Shown: one piece after another, positions 7,453 to 15,739 of the stretch
How the letters are laid out: each line of letters starts with the position of its first letter
How positions within the stretch are numbered: position 1 is the first letter of the stretch
From: an uncultured Gammaproteobacteria bacterium
Lineage (GTDB): Bacteria; Pseudomonadota; Gammaproteobacteria; Arenicellales; JAANXG01
Assembly: GCA_947258495.1 (NCBI GenBank)
Contig: CAMYIN010000097.1
Location: forward strand, 1-64,000
DNA: 64,000 bases
Direction: 5' to 3'
Program-made: the position numbers and the translations under genes
The notes under the pieces: generated by a model
The model's database searches: none
The model's input: the letters and a program-made list of their open reading frames with translations, nothing else
Told to the model about the DNA's origin: nothing

Positions 7453-8973
7453 CTAGTGTTCGCCCCCCGCCTTGAAGTGAAACACCGCCCCGTCCTTGAT
7501 GCCGGACGGCCAGCGCGCCGTCACGGTCTTCAGGCGGGTATAAAAACGCACTCCCTCGGGCCCATGCATATATTGATCGCCGAACAGGGAACGCTTCCAG
7601 CCGCCGAAGCTGTGATACGCCACCGGCACGGGTATCGGCACGTTGACGCCGATCATGCCGATCTTTGCCGAGGTGGTGAAATCACGCGCGCAGTCGCCGT
7701 CCCGGGTGAAGATGGCGGCACCGTTGCCGTATTCGTGCTCGTTCACCAGACGCAGCGCCTGTTCATAGTTGTCGGCGCGCACGATGCCAAGCACCGGCCC
7801 GAATATTTCCTCCTGGTAGATGCGCATCGCCGGTTTCACGTGATCGAACAGGCATCCCCCCAGAAAGGCGCCGCTCTCGTGACCCGCCACCACGGTATCC
7901 CTGCCGTCGACGACCGGGACCGCGCCTTCTTCCACTCCCAGGTCGATGTAGGCGCGGACCTTGTCCAGGTGTTGCGGCGTTACCAGCGGGCCCATCTCCG
8001 CCGAGGTGTCGGTGTAAGGGCCGATTTTCAGCTGCTTCACCCGCGGCGCCAGACGCTCGATGAGTTGGTCGGCGGTGTCGTCACCCACGGCGACCAGCAC
8101 CGAGATCGCCATGCACCGTTCTCCCGCGGAGCCGTAGGCGGAACCCATGGCCGCGTCGACCGCCTGGTCCAGGTCCGCGTCGGGCATGACCACCATGTGG
8201 TTCTTCGCGCCGCACAACGCCTGCACGCGTTTGCCGTGGGCGCACCCGGTGGCGTAGATGTATTCCCCGACCGCGGTGGAGCCGACGAAACTGACCGCGG
8301 CGACGCGCGGATCCGTAAGCAGCGTATCGACCGCCTCCTTGTCTCCGATGACGACATTGAGCACGCCGTCCGGCAGCCCCGCCTGCTGCATCAGTTCCGC
8401 CAGGCGCAGCGAGCAGGACGGTACCTTCTCCGAGGGTTTCAGCACGAAGGTGTTTCCGCACGCGATCGCCACCGGGAACATCCACATCGGCACCATGGCG
8501 GGAAAATTGAAGGGCGTGATGCCGGCGCACACGCCCACCGGCTGGCGCACGGAGTAAGTGTCCACGCCGTTGGCGACCGCCGCGCTGTATTCGCCCTTGA
8601 GCAACTGCGGTATGCCGCATGCGAATTCCACGACCTCGAGACCGCGGGTCACCGAGCCTTTGGCGTCGACCAGGGTCTTGCCGTGTTCGCTGGATACGAT
8701 TTCCGCCAGTTCCTCGACGTGTCGCCGGATCAGGTCGCGGTACGCGAACAGGACCTGCGCCCGTTGCGCGGGTGGCGTACGGGACCAATCGGAAAGCGCG
8801 GCGTCGGCCGCGGTGATGGCCTTCCTGACCTCGTCGGCGCTGGCCAAGGGCGCCCGCTTGCTAACCCCTCCCGTGGCCGGATCGAAGATATCGCCAAACC
8901 GGCCGCTCTCCGAAGCGACCTTGTTACCGTCGATAAAATGGTGGAGCGCAAAGGGGTGGAGCTTGGATGTCAT
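7453..8973 (-). CDS. mmsA: CoA-acylating methylmalonate-semialdehyde dehydrogenase
   Basis: 506 residues, usual MmsA length. It converts methylmalonate semialdehyde (from valine) or malonate semialdehyde (from beta-alanine) with NAD+ and CoA to propionyl- or acetyl-CoA. Evidence: FIDGNKVASESGRFGDIFDPATG N-terminus (split here only for naming), PFNFPAMVPMWMFP cofactor region, and the catalytic cysteine in GSAGERCMA, which is characteristic of this subgroup of aldehyde dehydrogenases. The frame is open 53 codons further upstream, but the ATG at 8973 has GGAGG at good spacing (CCGGAGGCGTTCATG) and matches family starts. It lies 100 bp downstream of ald on the same strand, possibly one amino-acid catabolic unit. 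Confidence 0.95.
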   Translation of the reverse strand: MTSKLHPFALHHFIDGNKVASESGRFGDIFDPATGGVSKRAPLASADEVRKAITAADAALSDWSRTPPAQRAQVLFAYRDLIRRHVEELAEIVSSEHGKTLVDAKGSVTRGLEVVEFACGIPQLLKGEYSAAVANGVDTYSVRQPVGVCAGITPFNFPAMVPMWMFPVAIACGNTFVLKPSEKVPSCSLRLAELMQQAGLPDGVLNVVIGDKEAVDTLLTDPRVAAVSFVGSTAVGEYIYATGCAHGKRVQALCGAKNHMVVMPDADLDQAVDAAMGSAYGSAGERCMAISVLVAVGDDTADQLIERLAPRVKQLKIGPYTDTSAEMGPLVTPQHLDKVRAYIDLGVEEGAVPVVDGRDTVVAGHESGAFLGGCLFDHVKPAMRIYQEEIFGPVLGIVRADNYEQALRLVNEHEYGNGAAIFTRDGDCARDFTTSAKIGMIGVNVPIPVPVAYHSFGGWKRSLFGDQYMHGPEGVRFYTRLKTVTARWPSGIKDGAVFHFKAGGEH

Positions 8974-9073
8974 GAACGCCTCCGGGGCTTGCCGCCGTTG
9001 CTCGGCCCGACCATTGTAGACGAGATCAACGGCGTCGTCGCCGTATCTCGACAACCCGCCTGCGCAGCCCGTC

Positions 9074-10195
9074 TCAGGTCCGCCGCAGTATCTCCAGCGG
9101 ATCCCGGAACTCGTGACCGTGCGCCTCGGCAACCTCTTCGCAGGTCACCTTTCCGTGGATCACGTTCAAGCCGTCGCGCAGGTGCGGATCCTCGGTCAGG
9201 GCCTTCCTGTATCCCTTGTCGGCGAGGGTGATGACGTGCGGTAGCGTGACGTTGTTGAGTGCGAAAGTGGATGTCCTGGGCACGCCCCCCGGCATGTTGG
9301 ATACGCAGTAATGGACCACGCCGTCGACCACGTAGGTGGGATCGGCGTGGGTGGTGGGGCGGGAGGTCTCGAAACAGCCGCCCTGATCGATAGACACATC
9401 CACCACTACCGCGCCGGGTTTCATCTGCCTCACGGTCTCTGCGCTGACCAGCTTCGGCGTGGTCGCGCCGGGAACCAGGACCCCACCGATGACCAGCTCC
9501 GCCATGAGCACGTGTCGCTCCACGGAGTCGCGCGTCGCGAACACGGTGTTGGTCGAACGGCCGAATTGCCGCCAGTGCGCCTTCAGCACGTCGGGATTGC
9601 GGTCCAGAACCCAAACGTCCGCGCCCATGCCCACGGCGATATGCGCCGCGTGCGTCCCCACCACTCCGCCGCCGAGGACGACGACCTTGGCGGGATCGAC
9701 GCCGGGAACCCCGCCCAGCAACATGCCCAGCCCGCCGTGCGGATGCTCGAGGCAGTACGCCCCCGCCTGTATCGCCATGCGTCCCGCGACCTCCGACATG
9801 GGCGCCAGTAACGGCAGCCCCCCGCGGGGGTCGGTGACGGTCTCGTAGGCGATGCAGACCGCGCCGCTGTTCAACAGGTCTCGCGTCTGGTCCGGGTCCG
9901 GCGCGAGGTGCAGGTAGGTAAAAAGTACCTGATCCTGCCGCAGCATCCCCCGTTCCCGCGCCTGGGGCTCCTTGACCTTTACGATCAATTCGGCCTGGGC
10001 GTAGATCTCGTCGGGCGAGCGGGAAACGCGGGCGCCGACGGCCTCGTACTCGGCGTCGGTCACGCCGATGCCTTCACCGGCGTCGTGCTCAACGAGGACT
10101 TGATGGCCGTGATGCACCGCCTCGCGCACGCCGGCGGGGGCGAGTCCGACCCGATACTCGTGGTCTTTTATTTCCTTGGGAACGCCGATTAACAC
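9074..10195 (-). CDS. ald: alanine dehydrogenase
   Basis: 373 residues, standard for L-alanine dehydrogenase, which interconverts L-alanine with pyruvate and ammonia using NAD. The N-terminus MLIGVPKEIKDHEYRVG is diagnostic; the NAD site reads VVVLGGGVVGTHAA; catalytic Lys and His lie in VKVKEPQ and FTYLHLA; NMPGGVPRTSTFALNN is a conserved family block near the end. GTG start at 10195 with GGAGG six bases upstream. Transcribed towards mmsA. Likely role is alanine catabolism or ammonia assimilation under pyruvate excess. Confidence 0.96.
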   Translation of the reverse strand: MLIGVPKEIKDHEYRVGLAPAGVREAVHHGHQVLVEHDAGEGIGVTDAEYEAVGARVSRSPDEIYAQAELIVKVKEPQARERGMLRQDQVLFTYLHLAPDPDQTRDLLNSGAVCIAYETVTDPRGGLPLLAPMSEVAGRMAIQAGAYCLEHPHGGLGMLLGGVPGVDPAKVVVLGGGVVGTHAAHIAVGMGADVWVLDRNPDVLKAHWRQFGRSTNTVFATRDSVERHVLMAELVIGGVLVPGATTPKLVSAETVRQMKPGAVVVDVSIDQGGCFETSRPTTHADPTYVVDGVVHYCVSNMPGGVPRTSTFALNNVTLPHVITLADKGYRKALTEDPHLRDGLNVIHGKVTCEEVAEAHGHEFRDPLEILRRT

Positions 10196-10320
10196 AGTCT
10201 ACCTCCGGGATCTCCGCTTTGGGGTTGATACGTTGCCGACGCCGGCCGGGTTTTTCCGCCGCGACCGAGCATTTCTCCAATCGGACATAGGCTTCGCGGC
10301 GGTAAGCACCGGGTCGGCGC

Positions 10321-11193
10321 TTAACGGCCGGCCTGGGCGAACGTGTCGCAGGCCTCTAGCTTTCCGCTGGTCAGGCCGGTGCGAAACCAATGCATGCGCT
10401 GTTGCGACGAGCCGTGGGTGAACGACTCCGGTTGCACGCTTCGCCCGGCCATCTGTTGCATGCGGTCATCGCCCACCGCCGCCGCCGCGCGCAGTCCTTC
10501 TTCCGCATCGCCGGGCTCGAGGATGTTTCGATGCTTGTGCGCGTGGTGCGCCCACACGCCGGCGAAACAATCGGCCTGTAATTCCGTGAGCACGGACAAG
10601 GCGTTGGCGTCGGCGCTCGACGCCCGCGCCTGCATTCGCCGGACCTGATCCGAGGTGCCGAACAGATTTTGCACGTGATGCGCGATCTCGTGACCAATGA
10701 CGTAGGCCTGGGCGAAATCGCCGGAGGCGCCGAACTGACGCAGTTGTCGAAAAAACCCCAAGTCGATGTAGACCTTCTGGTCGGGCGGGCAATAGAAGGG
10801 GCCGGTCGCGGCGGAGCTCAACCCGCACGCGGATTGCACGTAATCCATGTACAGCACCAGGTTGGCGGGCCGGTAGCGCTGTCCGTAGGACCGGAATAAC
10901 GCGCTCCAGGTGTCTTCGGTATCGGCCAACACCACGGATACGAACTGCGCGCCTTCGTCGGTGGGCGATCCCGCGCGCGGCGCCGGGCGGGTTTGCGTTC
11001 GCGAAGACACGGAAGCGTCCCCGGAGAGCAGGCGCAATATCTGCGACGGGTCTCCCCCCATGATCAGAATAGCCACCACCGCCAGCAGGCCGAAGCCACC
11101 GCCGAATTTCACGCCACGCGGCATGCTGCGCGGACGTCCGGAACCGCGGCGGTCCTCGATGTTGGTGCTTCGCCGGCCGCTCCGCCATCTCAT
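10321..11193 (-). CDS. ypfJ: neutral zinc metallopeptidase, YpfJ family
   Basis: About 290 residues from the ATG at 11193, whose first residues MRWRSGRRSTNIEDRRG match the usual YpfJ start; the frame is open 41 codons upstream but that part does not resemble the family. One membrane segment near residues 28-45 (GFGLLAVVAILIMGG) is followed by a periplasmic domain with the zinc motif HEIAHH and the downstream ELQADCFAGVWA block, both standard for the family. Function in the envelope is not well defined; a protease role is inferred from the motif. No strong ribosome binding site is seen. Confidence 0.92.
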   Translation of the reverse strand: MRWRSGRRSTNIEDRRGSGRPRSMPRGVKFGGGFGLLAVVAILIMGGDPSQILRLLSGDASVSSRTQTRPAPRAGSPTDEGAQFVSVVLADTEDTWSALFRSYGQRYRPANLVLYMDYVQSACGLSSAATGPFYCPPDQKVYIDLGFFRQLRQFGASGDFAQAYVIGHEIAHHVQNLFGTSDQVRRMQARASSADANALSVLTELQADCFAGVWAHHAHKHRNILEPGDAEEGLRAAAAVGDDRMQQMAGRSVQPESFTHGSSQQRMHWFRTGLTSGKLEACDTFAQAGR

Positions 11194-11629
11194 GTCGTGT
11201 ACACCATGGTGAAAGCCGATCTCCTGTCCTGAGTACGGAATCGGAATCGTTAAGATAAATAAACGGCGCAGACTTGTCGACATGCGGGCGGTGCGTGACG
11301 ATCTTCGGCGGCGCACACCACGCCGGGGCGGAAGCTACCGCGGAGTTCGGTTTATCGACCCGGACTTCGTTCACTGCGCTTGACTGTATCCGCACCCGTG
11401 GCGATGATCAGGGAATAGCCCCGGACTCACCGCCCGAACGCTGCTAACGACCCGGCGCGCACGCGTGCAACAACCAGTCTGCAATGAGAACTAACACGGC
11501 TGCGCGATGCGGCGCTTCGGCTCTCAGAGACCCGCCTACCCGCGCCGTCCTGCGAGCTCATCGATGCGATAGGCGGCGCGGGTTGCGACCGGAGCGCATA
11601 CCGGGAGTTGTTGTCCGATTGGACCGTCG
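11194..11629. other. 436-bp intergenic region between divergent genes
   Basis: This lies between the starts of the divergent ypfJ and EamA genes and must hold both promoters. I see no gene. Its clearest structure is the inverted repeat at 11538-11583 noted separately. Part of it (11193-11316) is an open continuation of the ypfJ frame but lacks family resemblance. Confidence 0.6.
11538..11583. repeat. 10-bp inverted repeat upstream of EamA transporter gene
   Basis: ACCCGCGCCG at 11538-11547 is perfectly complementary to CGGCGCGGGT at 11574-11583, with a 26-base loop. A second, offset pairing is possible between CCGCCTA at about 11533 and TAGGCGG at 11570, so two alternative hairpins compete. 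It lies 47 bp before the EamA start at 11630. It could be a 5' leader structure or a regulator site; nothing more can be said. Confidence 0.5.
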
Positions 11630-12535
11630 ATGAAATCCCTACCGCCGCACGTCTGGCTGACCTTGTGCGTGTTCTTCTGGTCCGGCAATGCCGTGGTCGG
11701 CAAGGCGGCCACCGATCACATGCCCGCCTTCAGCCTCTCGTTCTGGCGCTGGGTGGTGGCGCTCGTCATCATCATCCCCTTCGGTTATCCGCAAGTAGTC
11801 CGTCAGTGGGAGTTCTACCGCGGGAACTGGCGATTCTTATTCGTCATCGCCTTTCTCAGCGTAGCCCTTTACAACACTTTCCAGTATTGGGCGCTCAACT
11901 GGACCTCTGCGATCAACGTCGGCGTCATCAGCGCGAGCCTGCCGATCATGATCTTGTTGATGACGACCGTAATCGGTGCGGAGAAACCCAACCGGTTTCA
12001 GTACGTCGGGGCGGTCATCGCCACAGCCGGCGTGCTCTACGTGATCAGTCGGTCCGATTTGCGGGTGCTGGCGAATCTCAGTGTCAACTTCGGCGACGGT
12101 CTGATTCTTCTGGCGGTGATCGGCTGGGCGATATACTCGGTGCTGCTCAAACGCGTGCCCCCGCACATTGAGCACGTCGGACTGTTAACGGTCCTGATCG
12201 TCTTCGGTCTGATAGGCATAGTTCCGTTTTACCTGTGGGATCTCCTCCAGGGCCACGTATTTGCGCTGAACGTTACGACGGCCTCCGTGATCCTCTACGT
12301 CGGCCTGTTTCCCTCGGTACTAGCTTACGTATTCTGGAACCACGCGGTGAGCGTGGGCGGAGCGAACCTTGCGGGTATATTCGTGAACCTGATCCCGGTG
12401 TTCGTTACCCTGCTGGCCATCGTCTTCCTGGGCGAACGCCTCGCGGGTTTTCATATCCTGGGCATAGCCCTGATATTCCTCGGGATCTATATTGCCACTC
12501 GGCTGGCCGATCGTCGTCGCTGCGCGCGGCGATAA
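11630..12535 (+). CDS. DMT-superfamily (EamA) membrane transporter
   Basis: 301 residues with two EamA repeats and about ten membrane segments. The first helix reads LTLCVFFWSGNAVVGK and the second repeat starts near residue 150 (GDGLILLAVIGWAIYSVLLKR). The C-terminal stretch NLIPVFVTLLAIVFLGERLAGFHILG is the standard end of this family. Substrate unknown; general role is metabolite export. Same length as the transporter at 180 but clearly a different sequence. It ends 6 bp from the convergent DsrC-like gene. Confidence 0.92.
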   Translation: MKSLPPHVWLTLCVFFWSGNAVVGKAATDHMPAFSLSFWRWVVALVIIIPFGYPQVVRQWEFYRGNWRFLFVIAFLSVALYNTFQYWALNWTSAINVGVISASLPIMILLMTTVIGAEKPNRFQYVGAVIATAGVLYVISRSDLRVLANLSVNFGDGLILLAVIGWAIYSVLLKRVPPHIEHVGLLTVLIVFGLIGIVPFYLWDLLQGHVFALNVTTASVILYVGLFPSVLAYVFWNHAVSVGGANLAGIFVNLIPVFVTLLAIVFLGERLAGFHILGIALIFLGIYIATRLADRRRCARR

Positions 12536-12541
12536 CGCCCG

Positions 12542-12895
12542 TCAGCTCATGTAGGTCTTCGCTTCTTCGCCGGGGTTGGGGAGACCGGCGATGCACCATG
12601 CGGCGATGCAGCCGCCGAACAGGTTTTTTACCGCATCGCGCGTCATGTTCTGAGAGCGACACACGCGGCGCATCAATGGTACCGCGCCGAACGTCTGGTA
12701 GTAGTCGCGAATAAAGTGGATGACCGACCAGTGTGCCGGTTCCAATGCGAAAATGCCGTAGCTGGATGCAATGGCGCGCGCGGTGTCTTCGGTCCAGCTC
12801 CGGGGGTCGACCAGGAAACCGTCTTCATCGAGCAACGGCGGTATTTCGCTGGTGCGCGCCTGCGGTCGGGCGAGCGCGTTGGTGGTATCGATCAC
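12542..12895 (-). CDS. DsrC/TusE-family protein lacking the C-terminal cysteine
   Basis: 117 residues. The core LDEDGFLVDPRSWTED, FALEPAHWSVIHFIRDYYQTFG and PLMRR match the DsrC/TusE sulfur-carrier family. Functional DsrC and TusE end in AGLPKPxGC-x, with a penultimate cysteine that carries sulfur. Here the end is AGLPNPGEEAKTYMS: the motif is present but the cysteine is gone and the tail is longer. Cysteines in VCRS, GGC and AWC are not at the canonical spots. Thus it cannot work as a normal persulfide carrier; it may be a regulatory or binding paralogue of the kind called DsrC-like or RspA. GTG start at 12895 is preceded by AGAGG seven bases away. Confidence 0.88.
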   Translation of the reverse strand: MIDTTNALARPQARTSEIPPLLDEDGFLVDPRSWTEDTARAIASSYGIFALEPAHWSVIHFIRDYYQTFGAVPLMRRVCRSQNMTRDAVKNLFGGCIAAWCIAGLPNPGEEAKTYMS

Positions 12896-13172
12896 GGCGT
12901 ATCCTCTTTCAAGATATTTCGTTCTGTAAGCAAGACGATACGCCGATTCATTTAGAAACGAAAAGAATATTTATTAATATTGATAGTTCTTTTGGTTATA
13001 AGAAAACCCGCCGCGCTTGACGCCGGCGCGGGCCGCGACGGCCTCCGGCGCCACCCGCTCCGCGCCCGCGGGATGGACGATTTCAATGGGCTCGGCGACT
13101 GTGATACCGCCGCCCGCCGGTCTCGACACCAGGAAGGGCGGCCGCCGGCCGGCGGCGCCCCGGCACGCCGAT
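12896..13172. other. intergenic region with an AT-rich island
   Basis: Between the DsrC-like gene and a tentative small gene. Bases about 12940-13010 are strongly AT-rich against the GC-rich surroundings and contain AATATT-TATT-AATATT (12966-12981), a perfect 6-bp inverted repeat with a four-base loop. This lies 70-90 bp upstream of the DsrC-like start and probably is its promoter region. The rest (13010-13172) is very GC-rich with many short self-complementary runs and no convincing gene. Confidence 0.5.
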
Positions 13173-13340
13173 TTATTTTTGCGCCAGGTCCTTCAGATGC
13201 AAACCGAATTTTTCGCCTTTTCTGCGCCCCTTGCCGGATCGGCGCGGGACCTTGCCGTCCGCCCGGTGTACGTCGCGGCGATCGGACGCGTCCCGGCGTT
13301 GGCGTTTGCGGCGGTTCGGGCCGGAATGGGTAGACGCCAT
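13173..13340 (-). CDS. possible small basic protein
   Basis: 55 residues from an ATG at 13340, very basic (many Arg/Lys, e.g. NRRKRQRRDASDRRDVHR and RRSGKGRRKGEKFG). GGAGG lies about ten bases before the ATG, which is the main support. An upstream ATG at 13388 is possible. I recognise no family. Such composition could mean nucleic-acid binding, but GC-rich DNA also gives Arg-rich false frames, so this stays tentative. Confidence 0.35.
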   Translation of the reverse strand: MASTHSGPNRRKRQRRDASDRRDVHRADGKVPRRSGKGRRKGEKFGLHLKDLAQK

Positions 13341-13497
13341 GGATACAGGCCCTCCAGCGTGCCCAACTGCTCGAAAAGTCGTTGACATAATATTCACCCC
13401 CACAGTGATTCTTTAAAAAATAACCAAGATCCGGGTCGATTGCAACGCCTTTCGGGCCTAACGCCGCCGGTTTCTCCCTCTTTATCTTGACCAGACC

Positions 13498-13516
13498 GCG
13501 CTCGGCTGCCGAGCGC
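13498..13516 (-). terminator. hairpin downstream of secreted-protein gene
   Basis: GCGCTCGG and CCGAGCGC form a perfect 8-bp stem with a three-base loop, 8 bases past the stop codon at 13524 on the minus strand. No T-run follows, so it is terminator-like in place and shape but not a textbook intrinsic terminator. Confidence 0.45.
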
Positions 13517-13523
13517 GCCGGAT

Positions 13524-14078
13524 TCAACTACTCTTCGGCGTCTCCGCCTCCTCGCAGCCGCCCTCGCTATTGATCTCTACCCGCGGGCGATCCCAGATTC
13601 CGCGGCGCCGCAGCTCCACCAGTGACGACTCCACGAACGCCTCCAGCGAGCTGATGTCGCCGGATTTCTCCGTCACCAGCTTGCCGTCCACGAACAATTC
13701 GGCGCGCACCAGCTGGTCGCCGCAATAGTTCCCGGTGACCTGGACGAAGCGGCCGCTGGCACGATCGCCGCAACCCTCGAATCCCTGCCTGTCGACCTTG
13801 ATGTAGGCGATGCCGTAGCGGCGCAGCATACGGTTCACATGAGGCAGGGCCCCCTCGAAACCGTAGCGAACGATTGCGGACTCCACCGCCGCCGCGGCGG
13901 CGGATCTGTCCTCCGGCGGAAGATCGGGACTCTCCAGGAACACGCTTCCGGTCATGTACTGGCAGTTCTGGTAGACGGCCACCAGGGTCGCGCTGGACGC
14001 TTGGGCGGCGGAGCCCGACCAGCCAGCGACTACCCACAGCGCCAGGGTTATCCGAAGCAAGCATTGATGTGTGCGCAT
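13524..14078 (-). CDS. secreted protein of unknown function
   Basis: 184 residues from the ATG at 14078, which has GGGGAGG four bases before it; the frame is open upstream without a likely start. A signal peptide is clear (RITLALWVVAGWSGSAAQASSA). The mature part has four cysteines, in QNCQYM, GFEGCGDRA, NYCGDQL and EGGCEE, compatible with two disulfides in the periplasm. I do not recognise the family. The 353 bp upstream are free of genes. Confidence 0.75.
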   Translation of the reverse strand: MRTHQCLLRITLALWVVAGWSGSAAQASSATLVAVYQNCQYMTGSVFLESPDLPPEDRSAAAAAVESAIVRYGFEGALPHVNRMLRRYGIAYIKVDRQGFEGCGDRASGRFVQVTGNYCGDQLVRAELFVDGKLVTEKSGDISSLEAFVESSLVELRRRGIWDRPRVEINSEGGCEEAETPKSS

Positions 14079-14431
14079 ATGCCCTCCCCTATCGTCGAGT
14101 TGCCTGGCGATCACAGCCCTACGGGGTACGGCTCCGGCGCTGCTCGCAGCGTGTTTCGCGCCCGAAATCGGCACTACGGGCGGCGGCCCGGCAAAGCCCG
14201 CCCCGGTTTTGGATTATCGGATCGTCAGTGTGCAGTAATAGGGTTATGGTACCCGGCTTTACTTCCTTGAAGCCAGGATAAAAGGCCCATTTACAACCAT
14301 GGTTCTAGAGAAATGACCGCATGTCGGCGCGCCGTAGCGTTCCCCACCGTTGGGATTCGCGGGCGGGTGCCGCGATCGCGCCGGCCGGTCCCGGCGCCGC
14401 CGCGGGGTGGGGACCTTTGGGGCCGTGATCC
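14079..14431. other. 353-bp intergenic region between divergent genes
   Basis: Separates the start of the secreted-protein gene from that of mtgA, so both promoters should be here. I see a weak hairpin GGCTT...AAGCC around 14252-14274 and the palindrome ACCATGGT near 14297, but no gene, RNA or clear promoter. Confidence 0.5.
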
Positions 14432-15148
14432 GTGACCGCGGCAGGGCGGCGTCGCAACCGCCTACTGTCGTGGTTGGCGAAACTCGGCTGGGGCGTGGTG
14501 CTGGTGTCCGTGTCCGCGGTGCTGGTGCTTCGGTGGTACCCCCCGCCGACATCGGCCTTCATGCTCCGCGCGCAGTGGTCTTCGGCCGATGAATCGCCGC
14601 ACGATCGATATCGCTGGACCGATTGGGAGCACATATCGCCCCACGTCATGCTCGCGGTTATCGCTGCCGAGGATCAGAAATTCCTGAAACATTGGGGCAT
14701 CGACTTTGAGCAGATGAGGATCGCGTTGCAGGAAAACCGGCGCCGGCGGCTACCGCGCGGGGCGAGCACGATCACACAGCAGGTGGCGAAGAACCTGTTT
14801 CTCTGGCCCGGCCGCAGCTATCTGCGCAAGGGGATGGAGGCCTATTTCGCCCTGCTCATCGAGCTGCTGTGGTCGAAACGGCGCATTCTCGAGGTCTACG
14901 TCAATATTGCCGAGTTCGCGCCGGGGACCTTCGGCGCGGCGGCGGCGAGCAGAACGTTTTTCGCCAAGCCGCCGGGGCAGATCCACGCCGACGAAGCCGC
15001 GTTGCTGGCGGCGGTCCTGCCCAACCCACGCAGGCTGGAGCTCGGGCGCCCCTCCGCCTACGTGCGGCAGCGGGCAGGTTGGATACGCGGGCAAATGGAA
15101 CGCCTCGGCGGGGTTGGGCTGCTGGACGACCCCCGATTTGGCGCTTGA
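14432..15148 (+). CDS. mtgA: monofunctional biosynthetic peptidoglycan transglycosylase
   Basis: 238 residues, normal MtgA size. It polymerises lipid II into glycan strands at the inner membrane. A membrane anchor (GWGVVLVSVSAVLVLRW) is followed by the GT51 domain with its standard motifs: AAEDQKFLKHWGID with the catalytic Glu, RGASTITQQVAKNLF, RKGMEAYFALLIELLWSKRR and VYVNIAEFAPGTFGA. No transpeptidase domain follows, which separates it from class A penicillin-binding proteins. GTG start at 14432. Ends at a strong bidirectional terminator. Confidence 0.96.
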   Translation: MTAAGRRRNRLLSWLAKLGWGVVLVSVSAVLVLRWYPPPTSAFMLRAQWSSADESPHDRYRWTDWEHISPHVMLAVIAAEDQKFLKHWGIDFEQMRIALQENRRRRLPRGASTITQQVAKNLFLWPGRSYLRKGMEAYFALLIELLWSKRRILEVYVNIAEFAPGTFGAAAASRTFFAKPPGQIHADEAALLAAVLPNPRRLELGRPSAYVRQRAGWIRGQMERLGGVGLLDDPRFGA

Positions 15149-15149
15149 A

Positions 15150-15179
15150 TCGCGGCGGCCGCGTTGCCGGCCGCCGCGA
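15150..15179. terminator. bidirectional terminator between mtgA and msrB
   Basis: TCGCGGCGGCCG (15150-15161) and CGGCCGCCGCGA (15168-15179) form a perfect 12-bp stem with a six-base loop, in the 38-bp gap between the ends of two convergent genes. It lacks a T-run, but position and stability suggest transcription stop for both strands. Confidence 0.7.
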
Positions 15180-15186
15180 CCGGGCG

Positions 15187-15687
15187 TCAGGCCGCTTCGT
15201 CGGGGATGAATCGCAGCGCGACGCCGTTGTTGCACCAGCGCTTTCCGGTCGGCGGTGGCCCGTCGTTGAACACGTGTCCCTGATGGCCGCCGCAACGCGT
15301 GCAGTGATATTCCGTCCGCGGATAGATGAGCTTGAAGTCGGTCTCGGTCTCCAGCTTGCCCGCAATCGGCGCGTAAAAACTGGGCCAGCCGGTTCCGCTG
15401 TCGTATTTGGTTTCGGAACGGAACAATTCGAGGTCGCAGCCGGCACAGACGTACACCCCTTTGCGGTATTCCTTGTTCAGAGGGCTGCTAAAGGGTCGTT
15501 CCGTACCTTCCCGGCGCAGCACGTCGTACGCGCTCGGCGACAGGATTTTCCGCCACTCGGCGTCGGATCGGGAGATCTTCTCGATCCCCGGGGTCTGTGA
15601 GGATTCGGCGCCGGCGCGGAGGAGGCGCGGCAGGAGCACCGCCGTTCCCAGACCCATTGCGCCGAGCACAAATGCGCGTCTTTTCAT
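15187..15687 (-). CDS. msrB: peptide-methionine (R)-S-oxide reductase, exported
   Basis: 166 residues. It reduces methionine-R-sulfoxide in proteins. The N-terminus MKRRAFVLGAMG has a twin-arginine and a hydrophobic stretch, suggesting Tat export. The MsrB domain is complete: zinc cysteines CAGC (81-84) and CTRC (129-132), DSGTGWPSFY, GGHQGHVFNDGP, and the catalytic Cys152 in RWCNNGVALRF. The ATG at 15687 has AGGAG seven bases upstream; a GTG at 15693 is too close to it. Role: repair of oxidised periplasmic proteins. Confidence 0.95.
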   Translation of the reverse strand: MKRRAFVLGAMGLGTAVLLPRLLRAGAESSQTPGIEKISRSDAEWRKILSPSAYDVLRREGTERPFSSPLNKEYRKGVYVCAGCDLELFRSETKYDSGTGWPSFYAPIAGKLETETDFKLIYPRTEYHCTRCGGHQGHVFNDGPPPTGKRWCNNGVALRFIPDEAA

Positions 15688-15739
15688 TTCCACTCTCCTG
15701 AATCGATTGACCCGTTAGACGTGAGTACGGCGCCGCGGT

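Noticed and set aside
7252-9231. Long frame (659 codons) on the plus strand over mmsA
   Set aside because: Antisense to a clear aldehyde dehydrogenase; no recognisable domain.
12952-13527. 191-codon frame on the minus strand beginning at TTG over the stop of the secreted protein
   Set aside because: The overlap looks like coupling, but the product is Pro/Arg-rich, changes character midway and overlaps a better small frame; no family match seen.
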